DNA of 64,000 bases from Mycobacterium sp. IS-1496 (GTDB lineage Bacteria > Actinomycetota > Actinomycetes > Mycobacteriales > Mycobacteriaceae), in assembly GCF_001499995.1 (NCBI RefSeq), contig NZ_LQIU01000015.1, positions 22,068 through 86,067 of the forward strand. The letters run 5' to 3'. Below, piece after piece: positions 28,500 through 37,638 of the stretch (positions are counted from its first letter, which is position 1; every line of letters begins with the position of its first letter). A program made the translations under genes and the position numbers. The notes under the pieces were generated by a model. That model ran no database searches. It saw only the letters and a list, made by a program, of their open reading frames with translations, and was not told the DNA's origin.

Positions 28500-29038
28500 T
28501 GTCAGTCCCGCCGGAGGCTTCGCGCACGGGTCTCGAATTACCCGCCACCGCAGCACTTCTCGACGGCAGCGTGGTCACCCTCCGGCGCGTCACAGACGCC
28601 GACGGCGCAGCGATCAGGGCGATGGCTCGCGGCCTCACCGAGCGGGAGCGATACTTGCGGTTCTTCACCGCGCATCCCCAGCACATCGACCAGTGGGTGA
28701 GCGTCCTGGTCGAGACATCAGCGGACCGATTCACTCTCGCGGCGTTCGACGAGGACACGCTGCTCGGCGTGGCCAACTACGTCGAAACGGCCCGCCCCGG
28801 CTACGCGGAGGTCGCGATCGTGGTCGCCCACGGTGAACACCATCGCGGCGTCGGGACCGTCCTGCTCGACGCGCTGGGCCGTATCGCCCGGGCCAACGGC
28901 CAACGCTGTTTCATCGCCGACGTCCTCGCCGAGAATCACGAGATGCAGACGGTGCTCACCGATTCCGGCTGGCCGTGCCGCCGTCACCTCGAGGGTGCGG
29001 TGGTCTCGGTCGAGGTGGATCTCGGGCGCACGCCCTGA
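28499..29038 (+). CDS. GNAT-family N-acetyltransferase
   Basis: 179 aa. ALLDGSVVTLRRVTDADGAAIRAMARGLTERERYLRFF is the start typical of Pat/protein-acetyltransferase-like GNATs. The acetyl-CoA loop is EHHRGVGTVLLDALGRIAR. It lacks the N-terminal cAMP-binding domain of mycobacterial PatA (Rv0998/MSMEG_5458). Coupled to the USP by a TGATG overlap. Since a mycobacterial GNAT of this type is known to acetylate a USP, this USP may be its substrate; that is inference from position. Convergent with the nitroreductase after 4 bp. Confidence 0.87.
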   Translation: MSVPPEASRTGLELPATAALLDGSVVTLRRVTDADGAAIRAMARGLTERERYLRFFTAHPQHIDQWVSVLVETSADRFTLAAFDEDTLLGVANYVETARPGYAEVAIVVAHGEHHRGVGTVLLDALGRIARANGQRCFIADVLAENHEMQTVLTDSGWPCRRHLEGAVVSVEVDLGRTP

Positions 29039-29042
29039 TCGG

Positions 29043-30035
29043 TCACACGAGGACAGATCCGTCCAGCCACGTCGCCAGCTCGCCCAGCGGACGTCGCGGT
29101 GTCGCGGGCAGCGGATCGGCATTGACCGGCGCCCATCCGACGCGCAGCAGGATCTGCGGATACACGAGGTCGTCGAACACGTCGTCGCGGATCGCCTCGC
29201 GCGTCGCGCGGATCTCGAGCGGCTCGGTGATCGGGCACGTCGCCAGCCCCAGCGTCGTCGCGGTGAGCATGACGAGGCTGGCCGCCTCGCCTGCGCGCAA
29301 CCGGCCCATGACATCGTCGGTCGCGGTCCCCAGCGCAACGACGACACCGCTGTCGCGCGACGCCTCCGCGCCCGCCGGCTGCTTAAGCGCCGTACCGGCG
29401 AACCACCGTGCGGGTACCGCGGCCGCCGGGTCGGATGCCGGGCTGTTGCGCGCGGGCACCCCCACCGTCGACGCGTGACGTCCGGTCCAGGCGGCCAGTT
29501 CCTCCGCATAGTCCGGATCCGCCGCGTGCTGTCCGACCGCCAGCGCGAGCGCGGCCCGGAAGGCGGGTGTCATCTCGACGCGCCGCATGGTCACCCCCGC
29601 GCGGGCGGCGCGTGACCCCATCAGCGCGATGTCTCCCATCGAAACCGGCCAGTCGCTGAAGTGCCGCCGGTCGGTGCGCCGGCGCGGGATCGCCGCGGCG
29701 AGGGCGATGTCGGACTCACTCGGCGTATGCGAGTGCAGTTCCAGAGACGCGAGGTGCGAGGGTTCGGCCGGGTTCGGCAGGCGGTGGATCTTGGGTGGCC
29801 AGCCGAGCGCGGTGAGCGCCACCGCGCAGTGGTTGAGCGCCGCGCCGCAGCTGACGATGAGCTCCCGCGCGTCGGGATCGGTGTGCGCCAGCTGTAGCGA
29901 CTGATCGGCGTACAGATGCACGCTGTGGGTGCCCACCTGCCAGTGCCACGGTTGAGAGTTGTGGATGGAGGGTGCGCGGTTGGCCAGGCTGAGGGCCGTA
30001 CGCAGGGTGTCGGCGCCGGGCGACCGAACGGTCAT
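29043..30035 (-). CDS. Acg-type putative NAD(P)H nitroreductase
   Basis: 330 aa; third Acg/Rv3131-type gene in the island and close to the copy at 13124: LANRAPSIHNSQPWHWQVG, RELIVSCGAALNHCAVAL, AAIPRRRTDRRHFSDWPVSMGDIALMGSRAARAGVTMRRVE, LGLATCPITEPLEI, LLRVGWAPVNADPLPATPRRPLGELATWLDGS. Start at ATG 30033-30035 behind GAGAGG; the longer reading runs through the control region. Two DosR-box-like sites lie 60-96 bp upstream. It marks the right edge of the dormancy-type island, next to infA. Confidence 0.9.
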   Translation of the reverse strand: MTVRSPGADTLRTALSLANRAPSIHNSQPWHWQVGTHSVHLYADQSLQLAHTDPDARELIVSCGAALNHCAVALTALGWPPKIHRLPNPAEPSHLASLELHSHTPSESDIALAAAIPRRRTDRRHFSDWPVSMGDIALMGSRAARAGVTMRRVEMTPAFRAALALAVGQHAADPDYAEELAAWTGRHASTVGVPARNSPASDPAAAVPARWFAGTALKQPAGAEASRDSGVVVALGTATDDVMGRLRAGEAASLVMLTATTLGLATCPITEPLEIRATREAIRDDVFDDLVYPQILLRVGWAPVNADPLPATPRRPLGELATWLDGSVLV

Positions 30036-30094
30036 GATCGTGCCTCTCGGGAGGGTGTTCCCACCACGGTGCCGCGGGCGACGGTTTGCCGACA

Positions 30095-30108
30095 GAGACG
30101 AAGGTCCC
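30095..30108. promoter_or_regulatory. DosR-box-like site
   Basis: On the minus strand it reads GGGACCTTCGTCTC, 60 bp upstream of the nitroreductase start. Paired with 30118 (23 bp centre to centre). Confidence 0.55.
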
Positions 30109-30117
30109 GATTCGGGT

Positions 30118-30131
30118 GGGACCTTTACGCT
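30118..30131. promoter_or_regulatory. DosR-box-like site
   Basis: GGGACCTTTACGCT, left arm and centre conserved, right arm poor. Second of a pair with 30095; the last box before the infA operon. Confidence 0.45.
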
Positions 30132-30193
30132 TCTCGCGGTCGTCACCGGTCCGGCGGCTGCGGCGCCCGGCAGATGCGCTGATCGGCGTGATT

Positions 30194-30221
30194 TTGGGCA
30201 GCCCACCCGAGCGGGTAGTAT
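30194..30221 (+). promoter_or_regulatory. Candidate promoter of the infA ribosomal operon
   Basis: TTGGGC (30194-30199), 16 bp, then TAGTAT (30216-30221), followed by an approximately 165 nt leader before infA. This falls within the 356 bp gap between the nitroreductase start (30035) and infA (30392), which also holds the two DosR-like boxes. I saw no other coding in that gap. Confidence 0.45.
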
Positions 30222-30391
30222 TGACCAACGGTGCGGTGCCCGCGCCGGCTCTTGCGTGCCTCTGGTTTCCGGAATATCCGACTACCGGCTCACGTTTCGT
30301 GGTCGGAGCGCAACTGTGCCAGTGCAGTGTGTCGCCGATTCGGCGGCAGGCGCCGAACAACCAGAAGACAACGGAGGATCTCCGAAAAGTT

Positions 30392-30613
30392 ATGGCAAAG
30401 AAAGACGGTGCCATAGAGGTCGAGGGTCGCGTGGTCGAACCCCTGCCCAATGCGATGTTCCGCATTGAGCTGGAGAACGGTCACAAGGTCCTCGCCCACA
30501 TCAGCGGCAAGATGCGGCAGCACTACATCCGCATCCTGCCCGAGGACCGCGTCGTGGTGGAGCTGTCTCCGTACGACCTGTCCCGGGGCCGCATCGTGTA
30601 TCGGTACAAGTAA
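30392..30613 (+). CDS. infA: Translation initiation factor IF-1
   Basis: 73 aa OB-fold protein [20 protein letters not shown]...[33 protein letters not shown]. It binds the 30S A site and helps fMet-tRNA selection. The sequence is full length and canonical. Start at ATG 30392; the longer open frame upstream is leader. First gene of infA-rpmJ-rpsM-rpsK-rpsD-rpoA-rplQ-truA, the usual actinobacterial order. Confidence 0.98.
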
Positions 30614-30648
30614 ACCCAGACAGAACGACCAAGAAGGATCTGCACGCC

Positions 30649-30762
30649 GTGAAGGTGAACCCGAGCGTCAAGCCCATCTGCGACAAGTGCAGGGTGATCC
30701 GTCGGCATGGGCGGGTCATGGTGATCTGCTCCGACCCCCGCCACAAGCAGCGGCAGGGCTGA
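30649..30762 (+). CDS. rpmJ: Ribosomal protein bL36, zinc-binding form
   Basis: 37 aa, GTG start: [20 protein letters not shown]...[13 protein letters not shown]. The zinc ligands Cys11, Cys14, Cys27 and His32 are all present (C+ form, as opposed to the zinc-free paralogue induced by Zur in mycobacteria). It lies 35 bp after infA, behind AGAAGGA. Confidence 0.97.
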
Positions 30763-30933
30763 TCCCGGCCCGGCTCCAACGCCGGCCGCACCCTCGAACA
30801 ACTGAATGCTGACCTCCCAGTACCACCGAACAGATTGGCTGCTCGGACACGCCCGGACGGAGGCCGGGCCCCGCCACCACGGCGGGATCGGACTGGGAAA
30901 AGACCTCCGCAAAGAAGAAGGAATGGCACACCC
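30763..30933 (+). promoter_or_regulatory. Structured rpmJ-rpsM intercistronic region
   Basis: 171 nt without coding. CCCAGT and CCGA (30816-30821, 30826-30829) can pair with TCGGACTGGG (30888-30897) and enclose two hairpins: GCCCGG/CCGGGC (30851-30869) and CCCGCC/GGCGGG (30870-30886). The rpsM ribosome site (AGAAGGA, about 30916-30922) follows. The layout resembles a multi-branched r-protein leader; its regulator, if any, is unknown (S4 or S13 would be natural candidates). Confidence 0.4.
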
Positions 30934-31308
30934 ATGGCCCGACTAGTGGGCGTTGACCTCCCGCGCGACAAGCGCATGGAGATCGCACTGACCTATATCT
31001 ACGGCGTCGGCCGTACCCGCTCCCAGGAGATCCTGGAGGCGACCGGCATCGACCGGGATCTGCGCACCAAGGACCTCACCGACGATCAGGTCACCCAGCT
31101 GCGCGACTACATCGAAGCGAACCTGAAGGTGGAGGGCGACCTGCGCCGCGAGGTGCAGGCGGACATCCGCCGCAAGATCGAGATCGGCTGCTACCAGGGC
31201 CTGCGGCACCGTCGCGGCCTGCCGGTGCGCGGCCAGCGGACCAAGACCAACGCGCGCACCCGCAAGGGCCCGAAGCGCACCATCGCCGGCAAGAAGAAGG
31301 CCAGGTAA
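30934..31308 (+). CDS. rpsM: Ribosomal protein uS13
   Basis: 124 aa [27 protein letters not shown]...[34 protein letters not shown]. Complete and typical in length; it contacts the 30S head and P-site tRNA. ATG 30934. rpsK follows after 4 bp. Confidence 0.98.
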   Translation: MARLVGVDLPRDKRMEIALTYIYGVGRTRSQEILEATGIDRDLRTKDLTDDQVTQLRDYIEANLKVEGDLRREVQADIRRKIEIGCYQGLRHRRGLPVRGQRTKTNARTRKGPKRTIAGKKKAR

Positions 31309-31312
31309 GTAG

Positions 31313-31729
31313 ATGCCACCGAAGAAAGCCGCCGCTTCCTCCGCGAAGAAGGGGCAGAAGACCCGCCGCAGGGAAAAGAAGAACGTCCCGCACGGCGCCG
31401 CACACATCAAGAGCACGTTCAACAACACGATCGTGTCGATCACCGATCCCCAGGGCAACGTCATCGCCTGGGCGTCGTCGGGTCACGTCGGCTTCAAGGG
31501 GTCGCGTAAGTCGACGCCGTTCGCCGCGCAGTTGGCCGCCGAGAACGCCGCCCGCAAGGCCCAGGAGCACGGGGTCAAGAAGGTCGACGTGTTCGTGAAG
31601 GGGCCCGGTTCGGGCCGCGAGACCGCCATCCGCTCGCTGCAGGCCGCCGGCCTCGAGGTCGGCGCCATCGCCGACGTCACGCCGCAGCCGCACAACGGTT
31701 GCCGTCCGCCCAAGCGGCGCCGGGTCTAG
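31313..31729 (+). CDS. rpsK: Ribosomal protein uS11
   Basis: 138 aa with a basic N-terminal tail ([23 protein letters not shown]), as in other mycobacteria, and the conserved core [19 protein letters not shown]...[25 protein letters not shown]...[16 protein letters not shown]. Third gene of the alpha-type operon. Confidence 0.98.
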   Translation: MPPKKAAASSAKKGQKTRRREKKNVPHGAAHIKSTFNNTIVSITDPQGNVIAWASSGHVGFKGSRKSTPFAAQLAAENAARKAQEHGVKKVDVFVKGPGSGRETAIRSLQAAGLEVGAIADVTPQPHNGCRPPKRRRV

Positions 31730-31749
31730 GGGAGAGGGAACCAACACTC

Positions 31750-32355
31750 ATGGCTCGTTACACCGGACCTGCCACCCGCAAGTCGCGCCGTCTCGGCGTC
31801 GACCTCGTCGGTGGTGATCAATCGTTCGAGAAGCGCCCCTACCCGCCCGGCCAGCACGGCCGCGCGCGGATCAAGGAGAGCGAATACCGCACCCAGCTGC
31901 AGGAGAAGCAGAAGGCCCGCTTCACCTACGGCGTGCTGGAGAAGCAGTTCCGTCGCTACTACGACGAGGCGAACCGGCAGCCCGGCAAGACCGGCGACAA
32001 CCTGCTGCGCATCCTCGAGAGCCGGCTGGACAACGTCGTGTACCGCGCCGGCCTGGCGCGCACCCGCCGGATGGCCCGTCAGCTGGTCAGCCACGGACAC
32101 TTCACCGTCAACGGCGTCAAGGTCGACATCCCCAGCTACCGGGTGTCGCAGTACGACATCATCGACGTCAAGGAGAAGTCGCTGAACACCGATCCGTTCG
32201 TGATCGCGCGGGAGACCGCGGGTGACCGGCCGATCCCGTCGTGGCTGCAGGTCATCGGCGAACGTCAGCGCATCCTCGTCCACCAGCTGCCCGAGCGCGC
32301 ACAGATCGACGTGCCGCTGACCGAGCAGCTGATCGTCGAGCTCTACTCGAAGTAA
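31750..32355 (+). CDS. rpsD: Ribosomal protein uS4, zinc-free form
   Basis: 201 aa MARYTGPATRKSRRLGVDLVGGDQ...; the N-terminal zinc-finger cysteines of C+ S4 are absent. The S4 RNA-binding domain (LESRLDNVVYRAGLARTRRMARQLVSHGHFTVNGVKVDIPSYRV) is intact. Primary 16S binder; in many bacteria it also autoregulates this operon. ATG 31750; upstream in-frame sequence is the rpsK tail region. Confidence 0.98.
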   Translation: MARYTGPATRKSRRLGVDLVGGDQSFEKRPYPPGQHGRARIKESEYRTQLQEKQKARFTYGVLEKQFRRYYDEANRQPGKTGDNLLRILESRLDNVVYRAGLARTRRMARQLVSHGHFTVNGVKVDIPSYRVSQYDIIDVKEKSLNTDPFVIARETAGDRPIPSWLQVIGERQRILVHQLPERAQIDVPLTEQLIVELYSK

Positions 32356-33483
<1,128 letters not shown>

Positions 33484-33546
33484 AGAGAACATTCCGTCCC
33501 GGTCCTACCTGATACGGGGGCCGGCCCCATTGAGGAGACAGTCGCA

Positions 33547-34152
33547 ATGCCCAAGCCCACAAAGGGCCCCCGCCTCGGCGGGTCGTCCAGCCACCAGAAG
33601 GCGCTCCTGGCCAACCTGGCCACGTCGCTCTTCGAGCACGGCCGCATCAAGACGACCGAGCCGAAGGCGCGGGCGTTGCGGCCCTACGCGGAGAAGCTGA
33701 TCACCCACGCCAAGAAGGGCACGCTGCACAACCGGCGTGAGGTGCTCAAGAAGATCCGCGACAAGGACGTCGTGCACACGCTGTTCGCCGAGATCGGCCC
33801 GTTCTTCGCCGACCGCGAGGGCGGCTACACCCGCATCATCAAGGTCGAGCCGCGCAAGGGCGACAACGCCCCGATGGCGGTCATCGAGCTGGTGCGGGAG
33901 AAGACGGTGACGTCGGAGGCCAATAGGGCCCGCCGCGTGGGTGCCTCGAAGCAGACCGCTCCGGTGGCCGCCGCTGCGGCGCCGCAGGCGTCGGTCGAGC
34001 CCGAGGCCGCCGAGGGTCCCGACACCGACGATTCGGCGGCGGTCGAGGCCGATGTGGTGACCGAAGCGGAGGACACCACGGCTTCGGAGGCGTCGCGGTC
34101 GACCGAGACCGACGACCCCACCACCGAGGGTTCGGACGCTGACAAGTCCTAG
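33547..34152 (+). CDS. rplQ: Ribosomal protein bL17 with long acidic C-terminal extension
   Basis: 201 aa. The core (1-118) is canonical L17: [58 protein letters not shown]. From about 130 there is a low-complexity Ala/Glu/Asp/Thr tail (about 75 aa), longer than in most bacteria but of the kind seen in mycobacteria. Function of the tail unknown. Confidence 0.97.
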   Translation: MPKPTKGPRLGGSSSHQKALLANLATSLFEHGRIKTTEPKARALRPYAEKLITHAKKGTLHNRREVLKKIRDKDVVHTLFAEIGPFFADREGGYTRIIKVEPRKGDNAPMAVIELVREKTVTSEANRARRVGASKQTAPVAAAAAPQASVEPEAAEGPDTDDSAAVEADVVTEAEDTTASEASRSTETDDPTTEGSDADKS

Positions 34153-34156
34153 CGAC

Positions 34157-35059
34157 ATGAGCGCAGACCAGCCCGTCACTCCCCGGAGTGGCGGGCTGGA
34201 TCATTTCTCCTCCTCGCGTCCGGTGACCCGTCTTCGGCTCGACGTCAGCTACGACGGCACCGACTTCGCGGGCTGGGCGCCGCAGACCGGTCAGCGCACT
34301 GTGGCGGGCCTGATCGACGAGGCGCTCACGACGATGTTCCGGACACCGCTGACCGTTCGGGCGGCCGGGCGCACCGACACCGGTGTGCACGCCACCGGTC
34401 AGGTCGCTCACGTCGACGTGCCGTCCGATGCGCTGGGGCACGCCTACCCGCGGACCGCGCGGCCCTCCGAGCCGGAGTTTCAGCCGCTGGTCCGCCGGCT
34501 CGGGCGGTTCCTGCCCGCCGACGTCCGGGTCCGCGACATCACCCGTGCGCCCGCGGGTTTCGACGCCCGCTTCTCCGCACTACGGCGCCACTACACCTAC
34601 CGGCTCGGCACCGCCCCCTACGGCGTGGAACCACACCTGGCGCGCTTCGTCACGCCGTGGCCGCGACCGCTCGACGTCGAGGCGATGAACTCGGCGAGCT
34701 CGCTGCTGGTCGGTCTGCGCGACTTCGCGGCGTTCTGCCGTCACCGCGAAGGCGCTACCACGATCCGCGATCTGCAACGGCTGGAGTGGACGCGTGACGG
34801 CGACCTGGTCACCGCACACGTCAGCGCGGACGCGTTCTGCTGGTCGATGGTGCGCTCACTCGTCGGTGCGCTGATCGCGGTGGGCGAACACCGCCGTGAG
34901 CCCGGGTGGTGCGCCGGGTTGCTGAGCGCGACGCGGCGCTCCAGCGAGTTCGCCGCCGCCCCGCCGCAGGGACTCACCCTGGTGGGGGTGGACTATCCGC
35001 CGGACGACGAGCTGGCGGCACGGACCCTGGTCACGCGGGACCTGCGCGTCATCGAGTAG
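34157..35059 (+). CDS. truA: tRNA pseudouridine(38-40) synthase
   Basis: 300 aa. [30 protein letters not shown] and the catalytic-Asp motif [19 protein letters not shown] identify TruA, which makes pseudouridine in tRNA anticodon arms. The C-terminal [25 protein letters not shown] is conserved. It has a roughly 20 aa N-terminal extension relative to shorter TruAs. Last gene of the ribosomal operon, 4 bp after rplQ. Confidence 0.95.
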   Translation: MSADQPVTPRSGGLDHFSSSRPVTRLRLDVSYDGTDFAGWAPQTGQRTVAGLIDEALTTMFRTPLTVRAAGRTDTGVHATGQVAHVDVPSDALGHAYPRTARPSEPEFQPLVRRLGRFLPADVRVRDITRAPAGFDARFSALRRHYTYRLGTAPYGVEPHLARFVTPWPRPLDVEAMNSASSLLVGLRDFAAFCRHREGATTIRDLQRLEWTRDGDLVTAHVSADAFCWSMVRSLVGALIAVGEHRREPGWCAGLLSATRRSSEFAAAPPQGLTLVGVDYPPDDELAARTLVTRDLRVIE

Positions 35060-35062
35060 GGG

Positions 35063-35755
35063 TCAGATACGGCCGACGATGAAGTCGGCGGCCTGGTTGA
35101 CCATGCCGGCGTTCACGTAGGCCCTGGCCGCGTGGTCGGGCCAGTTGCCCTCCCACGTGTTCGGGTCGGCCGGGCTGCAGATCGGGTCCGCGCCGTGGCA
35201 CAGCTCGATCGTGCGCTCGCGGTAGAGCGGGCTGAAGTTGGTGATCGGACCGACCCACGCGACTCCGTTGCCGAACAACGCGACGGCGGCGATGTGGCGG
35301 TCCATCCCCGGCGGCAGCGGCTTGTCGAACCCGAACGCCGCGATCGGCGCGGCCAGGACGACGTCGGTCACGGCTGCGCCGAGCGAGTAGCCGCCCAGCA
35401 CCAGCCGGGTGTCGGGGCAGCGTCCGGCCATGTCCTGGATGCGCGAGCTCATGTCGTTGGCGCCCACGTCGATCTCGGTGTCCGCCGGGTACTGGACGGT
35501 ATAGATGTCGATGTCCTTGTCCGTCTTGCTGCGCAGGGCGCTGATGAGCGCATTGCCGATCACGCCTGCGCCGGGCGCCTCGGTGCGGCCGCGGGCGAAG
35601 ATCAGCTCCGCCTGCGGGCACGCCTGTGCGGAGGCCACGGCGGCGGTGCGGGACAGTGTCGAGGGCGCGATGAGGAGTCCGGCGGCGACGAAGACGGACG
35701 CGGCGAGCGTCAGAGACCGGCGGACCCAGCGGAGCGACGCAGAATGATCATGCAC
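35063..35755 (-). CDS. Exported cutinase-family serine esterase (Rv3452-like)
   Basis: 230 aa, GTG start. The signal peptide of about 45 aa (RRSLTLAASVFVAAGLLIAPSTL...AVASAQA) precedes the mature CPQAELIFARGRTEAPGAGVIG. The triad is in the expected order: Ser in GGYSLGAAVTD, Asp in GADPICSP, His in WPDHAARAYV. Two disulfides are likely. Family members are lipid esterases/phospholipases at the mycobacterial surface. Forms a tandem pair with the next gene (26 bp apart), as Rv3451/Rv3452 do in M. tuberculosis. Convergent with truA. Confidence 0.9.
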   Translation of the reverse strand: MHDHSASLRWVRRSLTLAASVFVAAGLLIAPSTLSRTAAVASAQACPQAELIFARGRTEAPGAGVIGNALISALRSKTDKDIDIYTVQYPADTEIDVGANDMSSRIQDMAGRCPDTRLVLGGYSLGAAVTDVVLAAPIAAFGFDKPLPPGMDRHIAAVALFGNGVAWVGPITNFSPLYRERTIELCHGADPICSPADPNTWEGNWPDHAARAYVNAGMVNQAADFIVGRI

Positions 35756-35781
35756 CCCGTCGATGTTAACCGAGATGATCG

Positions 35782-36456
35782 TCAAATCAGGCCGGCTGCG
35801 AAACCTGCTGCCTGACCGATGAACGGCGAGGACTCGTAGTTCTTGTGAGCGAACGGGTTGCGGCCGTCCGAACAGATCGGGTCGCCGTCGTTGCACAGGT
35901 CGATTCCGCGGCCGGCGAACAACCCTCGCGCGTTGACGGGGTTGCCGAACTTGGTGGCGGGGTTGCCGAACACCGCGACCGCCGCGACGTCGCTGACGTA
36001 ACCGCCGGGCAGCGGCGGCGCGGAACCGATGTCACCGATCCGGTTTCCGAGGGGCGGAACGCCGGCCAGCATGTCGATCACCGCCGCCCCCTGCGAATAC
36101 CCGCCGAGGACGAACCGGGTGCCGGGGCACTGCGCCGAGACCGACGCGATGCGCGCGGTCGCGTCGGCCGCACCGGCCGCGGTGGTCAGGAAGTCGTAGG
36201 TGGCCGGGTAGTTCACCCCGTAGGTGCTCAGCGTGCGGCCCCCGAGCATGGGGCGCATCGCGTCGGCGAGTGCCTGGCCGACGCGGCCGATGCCCACGGG
36301 TTCGCTGGTGCCTCGCGCGAAGATCAACTCGATATCGGAGCAACCCTGCGCGGCGGCCGTCGGTGTGGGGCCCGCCGCGACGAGGACACCGGCGGTGACG
36401 ACGGAGAGTGCGGTGGCGGCCAGACGCGCACCGGCGCTAAGCGAGATCACCGGCAC
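35782..36456 (-). CDS. Exported cutinase-family serine esterase (Rv3451-like)
   Basis: 224 aa, GTG start. Signal peptide about 1-36 (LAATALSVVTAGVLVAAGPTPTAAAQG). The mature enzyme has CSDIELIFARGTSEPVGIGRVG, nucleophile Ser in GGYSQGAAVIDM, Asp in GDPICSDG and His in PFAHKNYESS. First gene of the cutinase pair. The last gene of the EamA transporter unit ends 18 bp upstream on the same strand, so readthrough is possible. Confidence 0.9.
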   Translation of the reverse strand: MPVISLSAGARLAATALSVVTAGVLVAAGPTPTAAAQGCSDIELIFARGTSEPVGIGRVGQALADAMRPMLGGRTLSTYGVNYPATYDFLTTAAGAADATARIASVSAQCPGTRFVLGGYSQGAAVIDMLAGVPPLGNRIGDIGSAPPLPGGYVSDVAAVAVFGNPATKFGNPVNARGLFAGRGIDLCNDGDPICSDGRNPFAHKNYESSPFIGQAAGFAAGLI

Positions 36457-36473
36457 ATACTCACATAGGTGGG

Positions 36474-37547
36474 CTAGCTATAGCCAACAGTTCGCGCTTC
36501 TTCCCGCTCCTCGACCGGTGTTTCGGGCCACATCGCCGCCGCAACCAGATCCCGGCCGTGGGCTTCGCGGGAATCGTGCCGGTCTCCCTGGCGGGCGAGG
36601 GCGAGGCCGCACAGCACGATGGCCCCGCCGACGGCCTGCACCGCCGTCATCGATTCACCGAGCAGCACCCAGGCGGCCAGGACCGCGAACAGCACCTCCG
36701 AGAGGCCGACCAGCGAGGCGAACCGTGGCCGCAGCCGGGCGATGCCCATGATCCCCAGCGTGTAGGCGATCGCGGTCGGGATGAGGCCCAGGGCGAGCAC
36801 CGGCACCACCCACGACGTGGTCCACCCGGCGATCGCGGTGTCGTCGGCGGTGAAGGTCAGCGGCATGACACCGACGACGCCGAGCAGCGCGGTGAGCGCC
36901 CCGCCGACCGCCAGTCCGGCCGCGGCCAGGGTGACCGGATGGACGCTGCCCGCGTTCGCCTCACCGGTGGCGACCCGCTCCGACATCAGGAAGTAGCAGG
37001 CGGCGCACACGCCGGCGGCCAGTCCCCAGCCGACGCCGACGAGGTTGATGTGCGCGGCGGCGAAGCCGCCGCTGTCGATGACCCCGAGGACGAGCATGAT
37101 GCCCGTGACCGCGAGGGTGACGCCCGCCAGGGTCAACGTGGACGGCCTGCGACGCGTGGTCAGCCACAGCCACGCCACCACCAGCAGCGGGGCGGTGTAC
37201 TCCAACAGCAGTGCCACGCCGACCGTCAGGTGGGAGACGGCGTTGTAGTAGAAGAGCTGTGCGCCGGCGATCGGGACGGCGCCGTAGACGAGGACGGTCC
37301 GCCAGTGCGACACCGCCTCCCGCAGCCAGCCGCGGCGGACGACCGTCGCGAACACCGCCATGAGGAGCGCGCCGCCGGCCAGCCGGGCCGTCACGGCCGC
37401 GGTGGGGCTCCAACCGGCGACCATCAGCGACTTGCCGAGCGGTCCGGACATGCCGAACGCGAACGCCGAACCGACGGCGAGCATCAAGCCGACCCGGAAG
37501 TGGTCGACCGCTGCACGCTGTGACGTGAGCGCGCCGAGCGCAGCCAT
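36474..37547 (-). CDS. EamA/DMT-superfamily transporter
   Basis: 357 aa with about ten hydrophobic helices in two EamA repeats (VGLMLAVGSAFAFGMSGPLGKSL...; LVGVGWGLAAGVCAACYFLMSERVA...). LLLEYTAPLLVVAWLWL and GLSEVLFAVLAAWVLLGE are characteristic of RhtA-like exporters of amino acids or small metabolites. A soluble tail of about 45 residues is charged. ATG 37545-37547 is preceded by GGAGG. Divergent from the CGNR regulator; the 66 bp gap holds a repeat of the palindrome half site, suggesting control by that regulator. Confidence 0.87.
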   Translation of the reverse strand: MAALGALTSQRAAVDHFRVGLMLAVGSAFAFGMSGPLGKSLMVAGWSPTAAVTARLAGGALLMAVFATVVRRGWLREAVSHWRTVLVYGAVPIAGAQLFYYNAVSHLTVGVALLLEYTAPLLVVAWLWLTTRRRPSTLTLAGVTLAVTGIMLVLGVIDSGGFAAAHINLVGVGWGLAAGVCAACYFLMSERVATGEANAGSVHPVTLAAAGLAVGGALTALLGVVGVMPLTFTADDTAIAGWTTSWVVPVLALGLIPTAIAYTLGIMGIARLRPRFASLVGLSEVLFAVLAAWVLLGESMTAVQAVGGAIVLCGLALARQGDRHDSREAHGRDLVAAAMWPETPVEEREEARTVGYS

Positions 37548-37567
37548 GGGCACCTCCGAAGGATGTA

Positions 37568-37579
37568 ATGAGTAAAATG
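37568..37579. promoter_or_regulatory. Half-site copy of the CGNR-gene palindrome
   Basis: ATGAGTAAAATG repeats, with one change, the left arm plus centre of the palindrome at 37613-37638 (ATGAGTCAAATG). It lies 20 bp upstream of the EamA start. Confidence 0.45.
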
Positions 37580-37612
37580 AGCTTTGGTCCTGACCGTATC
37601 GATCGAAGGAGT

Positions 37613-37638
37613 CATGAGTCAAATGCATTTCACTCATG
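37613..37638. promoter_or_regulatory. 26 bp palindrome over the CGNR start codon, candidate operator
   Basis: CATGAGT-C-AAATGCATTT-C-ACTCATG: outer 7 bp arms and a 10 bp self-complementary centre, symmetric except for the two single C positions. It covers the ATG at 37614 and codons 1-8. The placement suggests autoregulation by roadblock. Confidence 0.55.

Noticed and set aside
30923..30946. Seven-codon open frame overlapping the rpsM start
   Set aside because: Its ATG abuts the AGAAGGA site with no spacing, and that site is better placed for the rpsM ATG at 30934.
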